DNA of 64,000 nt from Streptomyces sp. NBC_01264 (lineage in GTDB: Bacteria > Actinomycetota > Actinomycetes > Streptomycetales > Streptomycetaceae), in assembly GCF_026340675.1 (NCBI RefSeq), contig NZ_JAPEOX010000001.1:4340001-4404000 (forward strand), read 5' to 3'. The position numbers were made by a program, and so were the translations under genes. Below, piece by piece: positions 33,328-42,393 of the stretch (within the stretch, counting starts at the first letter, position 1; each line of letters opens with the position of its first letter). The notes beneath the pieces are model-generated. The model ran no database searches. It saw only the letters and a program-made list of their open reading frames with translations, and was not told the DNA's origin.

Positions 33328-33972
33328 GTGGATCTCTTTCTGACACTGGTCAGCGGGCTGGCGTGGACCCTCGTGTACGCCGAGGCGATCCGGGTGGGGC
33401 TGCGCGACCGGACGTACGCGATGCCCGTCGCCGCGCTCGCGCTGAACTTCGCGTGGGAATCGACCTATGCCGTACGGGAGTTCAGCGTCGGGGTCTCCGC
33501 GCAGGGCATCGTCAACGTGGTGTGGGCCCTCGCCGACATCGTCATCGTGTACACGTATCTGCGCTACGGGCGGGCCGAGTTGCCCGGCTTCGTGACCCGG
33601 CCGCTGTTCGCCGTCTGGACCGCGCTCCTCTTCGCGAGCGCCTTCGCCGTGCAGTGGCTCTTCCTCGCCCACTTCGGCCACCACGACGCGAGCCGCTACT
33701 CCGCGTTCCTGCAGAACCTGCTGATGTCCGGCCTGTTCATCGCCTTCTACGCGAGCCGGCGCGGCCCGACCGGACAGTCCCTGGTCATCGCGGTCGCCAA
33801 ATGGCTCGGCACGCTCGCGCCGACCGTCCTCTTCGGTGTCATCGAGGACGCCCCATTCATCCTCGGGCTGGGGCTGCTCTGCTGCGTCTTCGACCTCGCG
33901 TACATCGCACTGCTCGCCCGGAACCCGGCCGCGCGCGAGCCCGTCAGAAGCCCTTCGGCCCCATCACGATGA
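33328..33972 (+). CDS. Membrane protein resembling transmembrane terpene cyclases
   Basis: Integral membrane protein of 214 residues with about seven hydrophobic segments, starting at GTG (MDLFLTLVSGLAWTLVYAE). After TM1 comes GLRDRTYAMPVAALALNFAW, continuing ESTYAV. This matches the K/RDKTYxMP...N-x-x-W-E-x-x-Y signature of the Pyr4/PaxB/DmtA1 class of membrane terpene cyclases, in which that Glu is catalytic. A late Asp in the last helix region (CCVFDLAYIALL) could be the second acid. No prenyltransferase or epoxidase lies beside it. Alternative: an uncharacterised membrane protein of the same fold. Its 3' end overlaps the convergent L,D-transpeptidase by 29 bp. Confidence 0.72.
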   Translation: MDLFLTLVSGLAWTLVYAEAIRVGLRDRTYAMPVAALALNFAWESTYAVREFSVGVSAQGIVNVVWALADIVIVYTYLRYGRAELPGFVTRPLFAVWTALLFASAFAVQWLFLAHFGHHDASRYSAFLQNLLMSGLFIAFYASRRGPTGQSLVIAVAKWLGTLAPTVLFGVIEDAPFILGLGLLCCVFDLAYIALLARNPAAREPVRSPSAPSR

Positions 33973-34861
33973 CCGGCTTGGCCGCCGGGTCGAGGGTCTC
34001 CAGGACCTTCTGCATGGCGGCCTTCGGGATGCCCACGCAGCCCTGAGAGGGGCCGTCGTGGTCCACGTGGAGCCAGATGTTGCCGCCCTTCTGTTCGCCC
34101 TCGGGCTTCGTCGGGTCGAGCGGGCTCACGCCCGTCCTGCGGTTGAAGTCGATGGCGACGACGTAGTCGAAGGAGCCGCTCAGCGACTCCCCGTTGACCC
34201 CGAGGCCGCTCGCCACGAAGCCGCTGTCCTGGTCGTACGGGAACTTCGTGCCCGGCGGCTTCGCCAGTAGCCCGCCCGCGTCGGTCAGCGCGAACACGCC
34301 CTCGGGGGAGGTCAGGTCCCCGTACGTACGCTCCGTCGACCAGCCCTTGGCTCCGTTGCGCGCGGGCCAGCTCTGGCTCTTCAGCCAGTCGGTGCCGGCC
34401 GCGGGGCGGCTGTACAGGGTCGCGGTGGACTCCGAGGAGTCCTTCGCCTTCCCGGTGACCAGGATCAGCTGGCGGGCGTCCGCGGGGATCTTCGCCCGGG
34501 TCCGCTCGCTGACCTCGGGCAGCCCCTGGAAGGGATCGCGCTCGGCGGCCCGCGCGGCCCGCTGCTCGGCGGGCGGGCGGGCGTCCGCTGCCGCCGGGGC
34601 GGCGGCGTTGGCCGGCGGGTCGTGCGCCAGGTACACCCAGGCCGCGCCGAAGCCGAGCAGTCCCAGGGCGGCCGCGAAGGCCAGTGGGCGCGAACCGCGC
34701 GGGCCCCGGGGGGCGCGGTCGCCGCGGTCGGCGCGCCGCTTACCGCCGGCCCGGGTGCGCCGGGTCGGGCCGGTCTGGCCGGTCGGGCCGCTCTGGCTGG
34801 TCGCACCGGGTGTGCGGGACGGACGGGTCGCGCGGGAGCCGGCTCGGGCGTGCTTGCTCAT
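33944..34861 (-). CDS. L,D-transpeptidase (YkuD-like), membrane-anchored
   Basis: Protein of 305 residues. A basic, Arg/Thr-rich cytoplasmic tail of about 58 residues is followed by one membrane segment (LAFAAALGLLGFGAAWVYLA), an Ala/Pro linker, and an extracytoplasmic catalytic domain. The signature NIWLHVDHDGPSQGCVGIP contains the catalytic Cys and His of the L,D-transpeptidase fold (H-x-S/T-x-G-C type), so it probably makes 3-3 cross-links or attaches proteins in peptidoglycan. The long tail before the anchor is unusual but occurs in Streptomyces. Confidence 0.88.
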   Translation of the reverse strand: MSKHARAGSRATRPSRTPGATSQSGPTGQTGPTRRTRAGGKRRADRGDRAPRGPRGSRPLAFAAALGLLGFGAAWVYLAHDPPANAAAPAAADARPPAEQRAARAAERDPFQGLPEVSERTRAKIPADARQLILVTGKAKDSSESTATLYSRPAAGTDWLKSQSWPARNGAKGWSTERTYGDLTSPEGVFALTDAGGLLAKPPGTKFPYDQDSGFVASGLGVNGESLSGSFDYVVAIDFNRRTGVSPLDPTKPEGEQKGGNIWLHVDHDGPSQGCVGIPKAAMQKVLETLDPAAKPVIVMGPKGF

Positions 34862-34903
34862 TGACCCGACCGTACACAGCCGATCTTCATTTTTGTTGAC
34901 CGG

Positions 34904-36144
34904 TCAAGCGCCCGGCGTTTCCCCGGCGGATCGCGCGGCCGGTGACCCGGCCGGGAACCAGACCCGGACCGTCAACCCGCCGCCCGGCGCCGGGTTGGCC
35001 CGCGCCGTCAGTTCCGCGCCGTGCGCCCGCGCGATCGACGCGACGATCGAGAGCCCCAACCCGGCGCCCTCGCCCGCCGTATGCTGCCGCTCCGCCCTCC
35101 GCCGGAAGGGCTCCAGCAGCCGCGGCACGTCCTGCGGCTCGAGCACCGGACCGGTGTTGGAGACCGTCAGCACCCCCTCCGGGGACACCGTCACCTCCAG
35201 GCGGCCGCCCGCGCGGTTGTGACGTACGGCATTGGCCAGCAGGTTCCGTACGAGGTGCCCGAGGAGGGTCCGGTCGCCCGTGACGGTCAGCGGCGCGAGG
35301 TCCCGTACGAGGACCAGGTCCTGAGGGGCCGTCGCCTCGACGGCCGCCAGCTCCGTCTCCGCGAGTCCGGCCAGGTCCACCGGCTCCGTCGCCTCCAGCC
35401 CCTCCTCCGAGACGGCGAGCAGGAGCAGCGACTCCACGAGGTGCTGGCTGGAATCCGCGACCTCGATGAGCTTCGAGCGGATCCGGGCCACCTTCTGCGG
35501 CGGCGGGTCCCCCGCCAGGCCGATCTCGGCGGCCGCCCGCTGGACGGCGAGCGGGGTGCGCAGCTCGTGGGCGGCGTTCGCGGCGAACCTGCGCTGCGCC
35601 CCGACCAGGTCCTCCATCCGGTCGAGCATCCCGTCGAAGGTGTCCGCGAGCCGCTTGAGTTCGCCGGGCGGGGCCTGGAGGCCGATCCGCTCGTGGAGGT
35701 TGGCGCCGGACAGCCGCCGGGCCGTCTCGGTGATCACGCTGACGGGGCGCAGGACGCGGCCGGCCATCCACCAGGCCAGCCAGATGGACAGGACGGCGAA
35801 GACGGCGAGGGCGACGAGGGAGACGACCAGCAGCTCGTGGAGGGTGGCCTGCTCGACGGCGGTGGAGAGGTTGCGGGTGGCCTGCCACTGGGCGAGCAGC
35901 TCCGGCGAGGGGGTGGCGCCGGGGTCGAGCTTCTCGGCGGGGACGGGGAACTTCTGGCCCTCCACCGCGGGCGGCGGGGTGCCCTGATAGGCCGGCACGG
36001 TGGTCGTGACGGCTCCGCTGATGCGGCTGTAGAGGCCGTTGCGGAGCAGGATGTTGATCAGTGCGATCAGTCCGCCGCCCGCGAGGAGCAGCAGGGACCC
36101 GTAGAGGGCGGTGAGACGGGCGCGCTCGGATCGGAGCACTGCTC

Positions 36145-36148
<4 letters not shown>
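34904..36148 (-). CDS. Sensor histidine kinase
   Basis: Two-component sensor of 414 residues. TM1 (YGSLLLLAGGGLIALINILL), an extracytoplasmic loop of about 60 residues, TM2 (LLVVSLVALAVFAVLSIWLA), then HAMP (RVLRPVSVITETARRLS), the phosphoacceptor His in NAAHELRTPLAVQ, the N box in RNLLANAVRHN, and the G boxes (VSNTGP, GAGLGLSIV). The sensory ligand is unknown, but the divergent ABC export operon suggests a cell-envelope or peptide-antibiotic stimulus. The start overlaps the response regulator stop by four bases. Confidence 0.93.
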
Positions 36149-36864
<716 letters not shown>

Positions 36865-36954
36865 GGCGTCCTCTTTACCGGAGAGGAGCATTTCGCCGTT
36901 GTAAGCACGAGCCGTTAGAGAAGCGAAACCCGCTGTTCGCGCAGGCTCGGGCCC

Positions 36955-37467
36955 ATGAAGCGATCCACGACCATGACCACGGCCGCGCTCCTCACCGGCC
37001 TCACCCTCTTCGTCACCGCGTGCACGGGCGGCGCCGGCGGCTCCGACGGAAAGAAGGACGAGAAGAACGACTCCTCGAGCTCCAGCGGCACGGGCGGCAG
37101 CGGTGGCGGCGCGGACGCCGACAACGCCCTCAAGCTGCGCAAGTGCCTGCGCGACAACGGCGTCGACGCCCCCGACCCGAAGCCCGGCGAGGACCCGCGC
37201 GGCATGACGCTGGGCGCGGGCGCGGACCAGGAGGTCCTGAAGAAGGCCATGGAGAAGTGCGGGATGCAGGCCCCCGGCTCCGGCGGCGAGACATCGCAGG
37301 CGGAGAAGGACAAGGCCCTCAAGCAGGCCAAGTGCATGCGGGACAACGGCTTCGACATGCCCGACCCTGAGTTCAACGGGAACATGCGGTCCGGGGTCTC
37401 GATACCCGACGGCGCCGACAAGGACAAGTTCATGGCCCAGCTGAACAAGTGCAGCGGGGACCAGTGA
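36955..37467 (+). CDS. Lipoprotein with duplicated Cys motif
   Basis: Lipoprotein of 170 residues. The signal peptide ends in the lipobox FVTAC, so it is anchored to the outer face of the membrane, followed by a Gly/Ser/Lys linker. The mature part contains a duplicated unit (KCLRDNGVDAPDP and KCMRDNGFDMPDP) and two further cysteines (MEKCGMQ, NKCSG), so two disulfides are likely. First gene of the exporter operon. A role as sensor, ligand trap or cofactor of the ABC system is plausible. Its stop overlaps the next start by four bases. Confidence 0.9.
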   Translation: MKRSTTMTTAALLTGLTLFVTACTGGAGGSDGKKDEKNDSSSSSGTGGSGGGADADNALKLRKCLRDNGVDAPDPKPGEDPRGMTLGAGADQEVLKKAMEKCGMQAPGSGGETSQAEKDKALKQAKCMRDNGFDMPDPEFNGNMRSGVSIPDGADKDKFMAQLNKCSGDQ

Positions 37468-38687
37468 GCAAGGGCAAGAAGTGGGTCCTGGGCTCACTGG
37501 CCGTCGTACTCGCCGTCACGGGCGGCGGGTACGCGGTCGTCGCCCAGGCCGGGACGGACGGCGGTGGCGACGGCGGCGGCTCGAAGCAGGGCCGCGCGGA
37601 CGGGCTGCCGGGGGCCACGTCGCCGGTCACGCGGAGCGACCTGAGCGCCGTGGTCAAGGCCGACGGGACGCTGGGCTTCGCGAAGGAGCGCAAGCTCAAC
37701 GCGGTGGGCTTGGACGCGGCGGGCGGGGCGGGTGGGGCAGGTGGCGCCGGTGGCACCCCGGGCGCGGGTGGGGCTGGTGGGGCCGGAGCGGGCTCCGGGT
37801 CCGCCACCCTGACGTGGGTGGCGCCCCCCGGCTCCTCCGTCGAGCGCGACGGCAAGCTCTACGAGGTCAACGGCAAGCCGGTGCGTCTGATGTACGGCTC
37901 CACCCCCATGTACCGGTCCCTGAAGTCCGGGGACAAGGGCGAGGACGTCAAACAGCTCAAGCAGAACCTCCAGGCCCTCGGCTTCGGCACCGGCCTGGAC
38001 ACCACCGACGGCACCTTCACCGACGGCACGGTCACCGCCGTCAAGCGCTGGCAGAAGTCCCACAAGGTGAAGGAGACCGGCGAGGTCGGCAAGGCCGACA
38101 TCGCCTTCGCCTCCGGACCCCAGCGGATCCAGAAGAACGACATGGCCGTCGGCGATGAGGCCGCCGCTGGCAAACCCGTCCTGACCCTGACCGGCACCGA
38201 GCGGATGGTCCGCCTGCAGCTCGACGTGGCCAAGGCCGCCAAGCTCAAGACCGGCGACCCGGTGACCGTGAGCATGCCCAACGGGGGCACCGCCAAGGGC
38301 AAGATCAGTTCGATCGGCACCACCGCCAACGGCGACGACCCGTCCTCGGGGGGCGGGGGCGGGAGCGGGGGCGGAGGCGGCGGGGGCGGCGGGGACCAGA
38401 AGCCCAAGGTCGGCGTCGAGGTCGCCCTCGACAACCCCGCGGAGGCCACGGGCCCCGACCAGTCGCCGGTCTCGGTGAGCCTGACCGGCGAGGTCCGCAA
38501 GGGAGTCCTCTCCGTGCCGGTCAACTCGCTCCTCGCCCTCGCCGGAGGCGGCTTCGGGGTCCAGGTCGTCGAGGACGGCAAGGTCCGCGAGGTCAAGGTC
38601 GAGCTCGGCATGTTCGGCCAGGGCCGGGTGGAGGTGAAGGGGGACGCCCTCAAGGAGGGCATGCTCGTAGGAGTCCCCAAGTCATGA
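37464..38687 (+). CDS. Efflux periplasmic-adaptor-like protein with peptidoglycan-binding domain
   Basis: Membrane-anchored protein of 407 residues: N-terminal hydrophobic anchor (WVLGSLAVVLAVTGGGYAVV), a low-complexity Gly/Ala linker, then a peptidoglycan-binding domain (SGDKGEDVKQLKQNLQALGF near residue 155). After that come MacA/HlyD-type hairpin and barrel parts (LQLDVAKAAKLKTGDPV, GVLSVPVNSLLALAGG), interrupted by a Gly-rich loop. This is the usual adaptor partner for MacB-like ABC exporters in Gram-positive bacteria. GTG start inside the lipoprotein stop. Confidence 0.9.
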   Translation: MSKGKKWVLGSLAVVLAVTGGGYAVVAQAGTDGGGDGGGSKQGRADGLPGATSPVTRSDLSAVVKADGTLGFAKERKLNAVGLDAAGGAGGAGGAGGTPGAGGAGGAGAGSGSATLTWVAPPGSSVERDGKLYEVNGKPVRLMYGSTPMYRSLKSGDKGEDVKQLKQNLQALGFGTGLDTTDGTFTDGTVTAVKRWQKSHKVKETGEVGKADIAFASGPQRIQKNDMAVGDEAAAGKPVLTLTGTERMVRLQLDVAKAAKLKTGDPVTVSMPNGGTAKGKISSIGTTANGDDPSSGGGGGSGGGGGGGGGDQKPKVGVEVALDNPAEATGPDQSPVSVSLTGEVRKGVLSVPVNSLLALAGGGFGVQVVEDGKVREVKVELGMFGQGRVEVKGDALKEGMLVGVPKS

Positions 38688-39412
38688 ACAAACACGCCCA
38701 CGCGGTCGTCGAACTGGCCGGCGTCACCAAGGAGTACCCCGGCGGGGTCGCGGCCCTGCGCGGAGTCGACCTCACGGTCATGAACGGCGAACTCCTCGCC
38801 ATCGTAGGACCGTCGGGCTCGGGCAAGTCGACGCTGCTGCACATCGTGGGGACGCTGGACCGGCCGACCGCCGGCCGCGTCGCCATCGCCGGGTACGACA
38901 TCGCGAGCCTCTCCGACCGGTCGCTGTCGGCGCTGCGCTCCCGCCACGTCGGCTTCGTCTTCCAGTCCTTCCACCTGGTACCGGGCATCAGCGCCCGCGC
39001 CAACGTCGCCGAGGGGCTCCTCTACTCCGGCCTCTCCCGCGCCGAACGCGGACGGCGGGCGGAACGCGCCCTGGAGCGCGTCGGCCTCGGCGACCGCATG
39101 GACCACCGGCCGCACGAACTGTCCGGCGGGCAGAAGCAGCGCGTGGCGATCGCCCGCGCGGTGGCGGGCGAACCGGACCTGCTGCTCGCCGACGAGCCGA
39201 CGGGCGCCCTGGACACGGCGTCCGGCGAGTCGGTCATGGAACTGCTGCACGAGCTCAACCAGGACGGGGCCACCATCGCCGTGATCACCCACGACAACGA
39301 GATCGCGGCGAGCCTGCCCCGCCAGGTCCGCATCCGCGACGGCGAGATCGTGGCCGATGTGTGGAACGCCGATGCGTTGGGGAACACGGACGCGCTGGGG
39401 GTGGGTGCGTAG
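38684..39412 (+). CDS. ABC transporter ATP-binding protein (MacB/LolD-type)
   Basis: ATPase of 242 residues with Walker A GPSGSGKST, Q-loop VFQSFHLVP, signature LSGGQKQRVAIARA, Walker B LLLADEPTGALD and H-loop ITHDNE. This pattern is typical of the MacB/FtsE-type ATPases that power exporters or mechanotransmission systems. Coupled at both ends: a 4-nt overlap with the adaptor and a 1-nt overlap with the permease. Confidence 0.96.
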   Translation: MNKHAHAVVELAGVTKEYPGGVAALRGVDLTVMNGELLAIVGPSGSGKSTLLHIVGTLDRPTAGRVAIAGYDIASLSDRSLSALRSRHVGFVFQSFHLVPGISARANVAEGLLYSGLSRAERGRRAERALERVGLGDRMDHRPHELSGGQKQRVAIARAVAGEPDLLLADEPTGALDTASGESVMELLHELNQDGATIAVITHDNEIAASLPRQVRIRDGEIVADVWNADALGNTDALGVGA

Positions 39413-40644
39413 TGGGTGCCCGTACGAAGGCGCGCGCGGCCGGGAAGAAGGCCCGCAAGCTGTCCCCGCCGCGACTCGGCCCCCGGGACGTGTTCCACGT
39501 GGGATCGGCGGGGCTGCGCTCGCGGCCCATGCGTGTGTTCCTGTCGGCGCTCGGGATCGCGATCGGCATCGCGACGATGATCGCGGTCGTCGGCATCTCC
39601 TCGTCGAGCCAGGCCAAGCTGCTCCAGGAGCTCGACAAGCTCGGTACGAACATGATGGTCGCGACCCCCGCCCCGTCGATGTTCTCGGGACAGGACACCA
39701 AGCTGCCGAAGGACGCCCCCGGCATGATCGCCCGGATCGACGGGGTCGAATCGGTGGGCGCGACGGGCGACGTGAAGGAGTCCGTGCGGCGCAGCGAGAG
39801 CATCCCCAAGGAGGAGACGAACGGCATCGCCCTCAAGGCGGCGAAGGGCGACCTCCTGAAGACGCTGCGGGCCCGGATGCACAGCGGGAGCTGGCTCAAC
39901 GACGCGACGGGCCGCTACCCGTCCGTGGTCCTCGGGCACGTCACCGCCGAGCGCCTGGGCATCACGGGGCCGGGCGGGCAGGTCTTCATCGGCGGGCAGT
40001 ACTTCACCGTGATCGGCGTCCTGGAGCCGATCCCCCTCGCGCCGGAGATCGAACGCTCGGCGCTCATCGGCTGGGGTGCCGCGCAGAGCCTCCTGGGCTT
40101 CGACGGCCATCCCACGTCCGTCTACGAACGCTCCGCCGACGACCGCGTCAAGGAGGTCCGGAACCTCATCGCCAAGACGGCCAACCCCGAGAGCCCGAGC
40201 ACGGTCGCCGTCACGGACCCGTCGGCGGCCCTCCAGGCGAAGGCCGCCACCGAGGGCGCCTTCAGCACCCTCCTCCTCGGCCTGGGCGGCATCGCCCTGC
40301 TGGTGGGCGGGGTCGGGGTGGCCAACACGATGATCATCTCGGTACTGGAACGCCGCCACGAGATCGGCCTGCGCCGCTCCCTGGGCGCCACCAAGGGCCA
40401 GATCCGCATCCAGTTCGTCACGGAGTCACTGCTCCTGTCGGGGCTGGGCGGCCTGGCCGGCATCGTCCTGGGCGGCGCGGCCACGGCGGTCTACGCCCGA
40501 GCCGGCGACCTCCCCTGGGTGGTCCCCCTCTGGGCCGTCACCGGCGGCTTCGCCTCAACCCTGGCCATCGGCACGGTGGCAGGCCTCTACCCGGCGGTCC
40601 GCGCGGCGAAGCTGTCGCCGACGCTGGCACTGCAGGCTGGGTGA
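39412..40644 (+). CDS. ABC transporter permease (MacB/FtsX-like)
   Basis: Permease of 410 residues. TM1 (RVFLSALGIAIGIATMIAVVG), a large extracytoplasmic MacB-PCD domain of about 220 residues, then three hydrophobic helices near the C-terminus with the FtsX-type sequence LERRHEIGLRRSLGATKGQI. GTG at 39412 overlaps the ATPase TAG by one base. The whole operon (lipoprotein, adaptor, ATPase, permease) is tightly coupled and faces the two-component system. Likely exports or senses a peptide or antibiotic. Repeat copy C begins just after its stop. Confidence 0.93.
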   Translation: MGARTKARAAGKKARKLSPPRLGPRDVFHVGSAGLRSRPMRVFLSALGIAIGIATMIAVVGISSSSQAKLLQELDKLGTNMMVATPAPSMFSGQDTKLPKDAPGMIARIDGVESVGATGDVKESVRRSESIPKEETNGIALKAAKGDLLKTLRARMHSGSWLNDATGRYPSVVLGHVTAERLGITGPGGQVFIGGQYFTVIGVLEPIPLAPEIERSALIGWGAAQSLLGFDGHPTSVYERSADDRVKEVRNLIAKTANPESPSTVAVTDPSAALQAKAATEGAFSTLLLGLGGIALLVGGVGVANTMIISVLERRHEIGLRRSLGATKGQIRIQFVTESLLLSGLGGLAGIVLGGAATAVYARAGDLPWVVPLWAVTGGFASTLAIGTVAGLYPAVRAAKLSPTLALQAG

Positions 40645-40647
40645 GGG

Positions 40648-40849
40648 GGGTGGGCGGGGTGGTGGGGGCTTGTGCTGCGGGGTGGGCGGGGGCGTTGACA
40701 GGGTTCGGGGGGCTGAGCACCCTTCCCGTGACCGTCGGCAGCCACTAGGAGCTAGAGGGGGATGAGGACGGCCTCAGGGTCGGGGGGCGCGACAGATCGC
40801 TACGCGCTCCCACTCGGCTTAGCGGCTACCCACCGGCCGTGGCTGATCT
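40648..40849. repeat. Modular intergenic repeat, copy C (short form)
   Basis: About 200 bp in the orientation of copy A. It has the G-rich tail and GTTGACAGGG start seen in copy B, lacks the middle block of about 300 bp, and keeps the CACTAGGAGCTAGAGGGGGA and CACCGGCCGTGGCTGATCT blocks. Its right end runs into the 3' end of the GNAT gene on the other strand. Confidence 0.87.
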
Positions 40850-41397
40850 GGAGTGGGGGCGAGTTCTTCTCGGTTTGCCGGGAGTTCGAAGACGAGGTCG
40901 ATTCCGTCGGTCTCGTTTTCGCGCTCGGCGACTCGGGTGAAGCCGAAGCCGGCGATGGTGGCCAGGGAGGCCGTGTTGTCGGATCGGATCGTGGCCCGGA
41001 CGGTCCTGACGTCGGGTTCTTCGGCGGCCCTGGCCAGGAGGGCGGTCAGCATGGCGCGGGCGTAGCCCTGGCGGCGGTGGGCGGAGACGACGCTGTAGCC
41101 GATCTCGACCACGCCGGATTCGTCGGGCGGGCCGTGGAATCCCGCGTCGCCGATGACCGTCCCGTCCGGTTCCGACACTGCCGCCCGGGTGGTCCAGGGC
41201 GCGGCGGACGGGTCCTTGGCGTGCTGGTCCGCGCGGTAGCCGAAGATCCAGCGGGCGCGGTCGGAGACGAAGTACTCGTCGAGGGCCACCCCTGCCTCGG
41301 CGCTGCCGCCCGCGAGGTCGCCGTCTGCGAGAGCCCGTAGGGCCTTCGCGTTGAGCTTGACGAAGCGGACGCGCTTGGGGAGAAGTTCATTGCTCAT
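40819..41397 (-). CDS. GNAT-family N-acetyltransferase
   Basis: Protein of 192 residues from the ATG at 41397 (a GTG 15 bp upstream is possible). GNAT features: VIGDAGFHGPPDESGVVEIG, the acetyl-CoA loop SAHRRQGYARAML, and SDNTASLATIAGFGF. The last nine residues and the stop (DQPRPVGSR) are encoded by the end of repeat copy C, showing that the element replaced or extended the natural C-terminus. The fold itself is complete. Substrate unknown. Confidence 0.88.
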   Translation of the reverse strand: MSNELLPKRVRFVKLNAKALRALADGDLAGGSAEAGVALDEYFVSDRARWIFGYRADQHAKDPSAAPWTTRAAVSEPDGTVIGDAGFHGPPDESGVVEIGYSVVSAHRRQGYARAMLTALLARAAEEPDVRTVRATIRSDNTASLATIAGFGFTRVAERENETDGIDLVFELPANREELAPTPDQPRPVGSR

Positions 41398-41451
41398 CGC
41401 GGCGATGCTCACCCAGGGTTTGAGGGCTGTCCAGTCGATTTCCGACCCCGG

Positions 41452-42120
41452 TCAGCCCGCCGCCTGCTCGTCCTTCCGGCGTACCAGCTCGGTGATCCAG
41501 GCGGGTGCGTACGGGGAGGTGCAGCCGGGGGGCGTCGGGTAGTCCTTGAGGACCTCCAGGCGTTCGCCGATGGCGAGTGCGCGGGTGCGGTGGGCGGCGT
41601 GCTCGATGCCGATCTGGGTCAGGCAGTGGTTCATCGCCCACTGCAGGCGGTCGGGGGCCTCCTTCATCTCCGCCTCGATGACGTCGAGCAGTCCCGCGAG
41701 ATCCAGGCCGTCCGGCTTCTTCGCCACCCGCTCGGTGGTCAGCGCCCATCCGGCACTCGCGACCACGGGATCGGCATCGGCGAACCACGCGAGGCGCAGC
41801 TCTTCGGCGTGGGGGCTCTTCTTCACCACGTAGTTCACGAGCCAGTCGTGGACCTTGGGCGTGCGCGCGTCGCGCAGCATGGTGTCCAAGTCGTCCTGCT
41901 CGAAGGCCTTCGGGCGGCAGATCAGGATCGCCAGCAGCCTCGCGGCGGTGTCCCCCGTCTCCCACAGCCGGCACGACAGGTCCTGCTGGGTCTTCAGCCG
42001 CTTCGCGACCGCGCGCAGCTTGCCGAGGTTCACCCCGTGATCGTCACCGTGCTTCTCGTTCACCGCCCGGATCTTCGGGTCCTCCAAGGCGGCCAGCTCG
42101 GCCATCACCGTCTCGATCAT
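41452..42120 (-). CDS. DNA alkylation repair (AlkD-like HEAT) protein
   Basis: All-helical protein of 222 residues with several HEAT-like helix pairs: DLSCRLWETGDTAARLLAIL, VHDWLVNYVVKKSP, ELRLAWFADADPVVASAGW. This resembles AlkC/AlkD-type DNA alkylation repair proteins, which remove alkylated bases without base flipping. The start at 42120 follows GAGGAAGA. A longer in-frame extension lies in the divergent gene's region and is not credible. Divergent from the FG-GAP gene. Confidence 0.8.
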   Translation of the reverse strand: MIETVMAELAALEDPKIRAVNEKHGDDHGVNLGKLRAVAKRLKTQQDLSCRLWETGDTAARLLAILICRPKAFEQDDLDTMLRDARTPKVHDWLVNYVVKKSPHAEELRLAWFADADPVVASAGWALTTERVAKKPDGLDLAGLLDVIEAEMKEAPDRLQWAMNHCLTQIGIEHAAHRTRALAIGERLEVLKDYPTPPGCTSPYAPAWITELVRRKDEQAAG

Positions 42121-42393
42121 CGCCGTCTCTTCTTCCTCGCGCACGGGATTCAGCCTACGAGCCTGCACCGCTCCGCAGATCGGCCACGGAGGGTCCAACA
42201 CCCCCGGAATCCATCTTTTGCTGACCCATCGCCCAGGCCCCCTGACCCCCGTAGGAGCACCCCTACCCCGGCTGTACACTGCAGCCACGAATCCGGGGGG
42301 ATGACGCAGCCACGCCATCGCGTCCACTCCGTCTGCCGAGCGCCCATCGCGCGCGCCGGCCCCCCGACCAGTACTTATGTCCCAGGGGGGACC

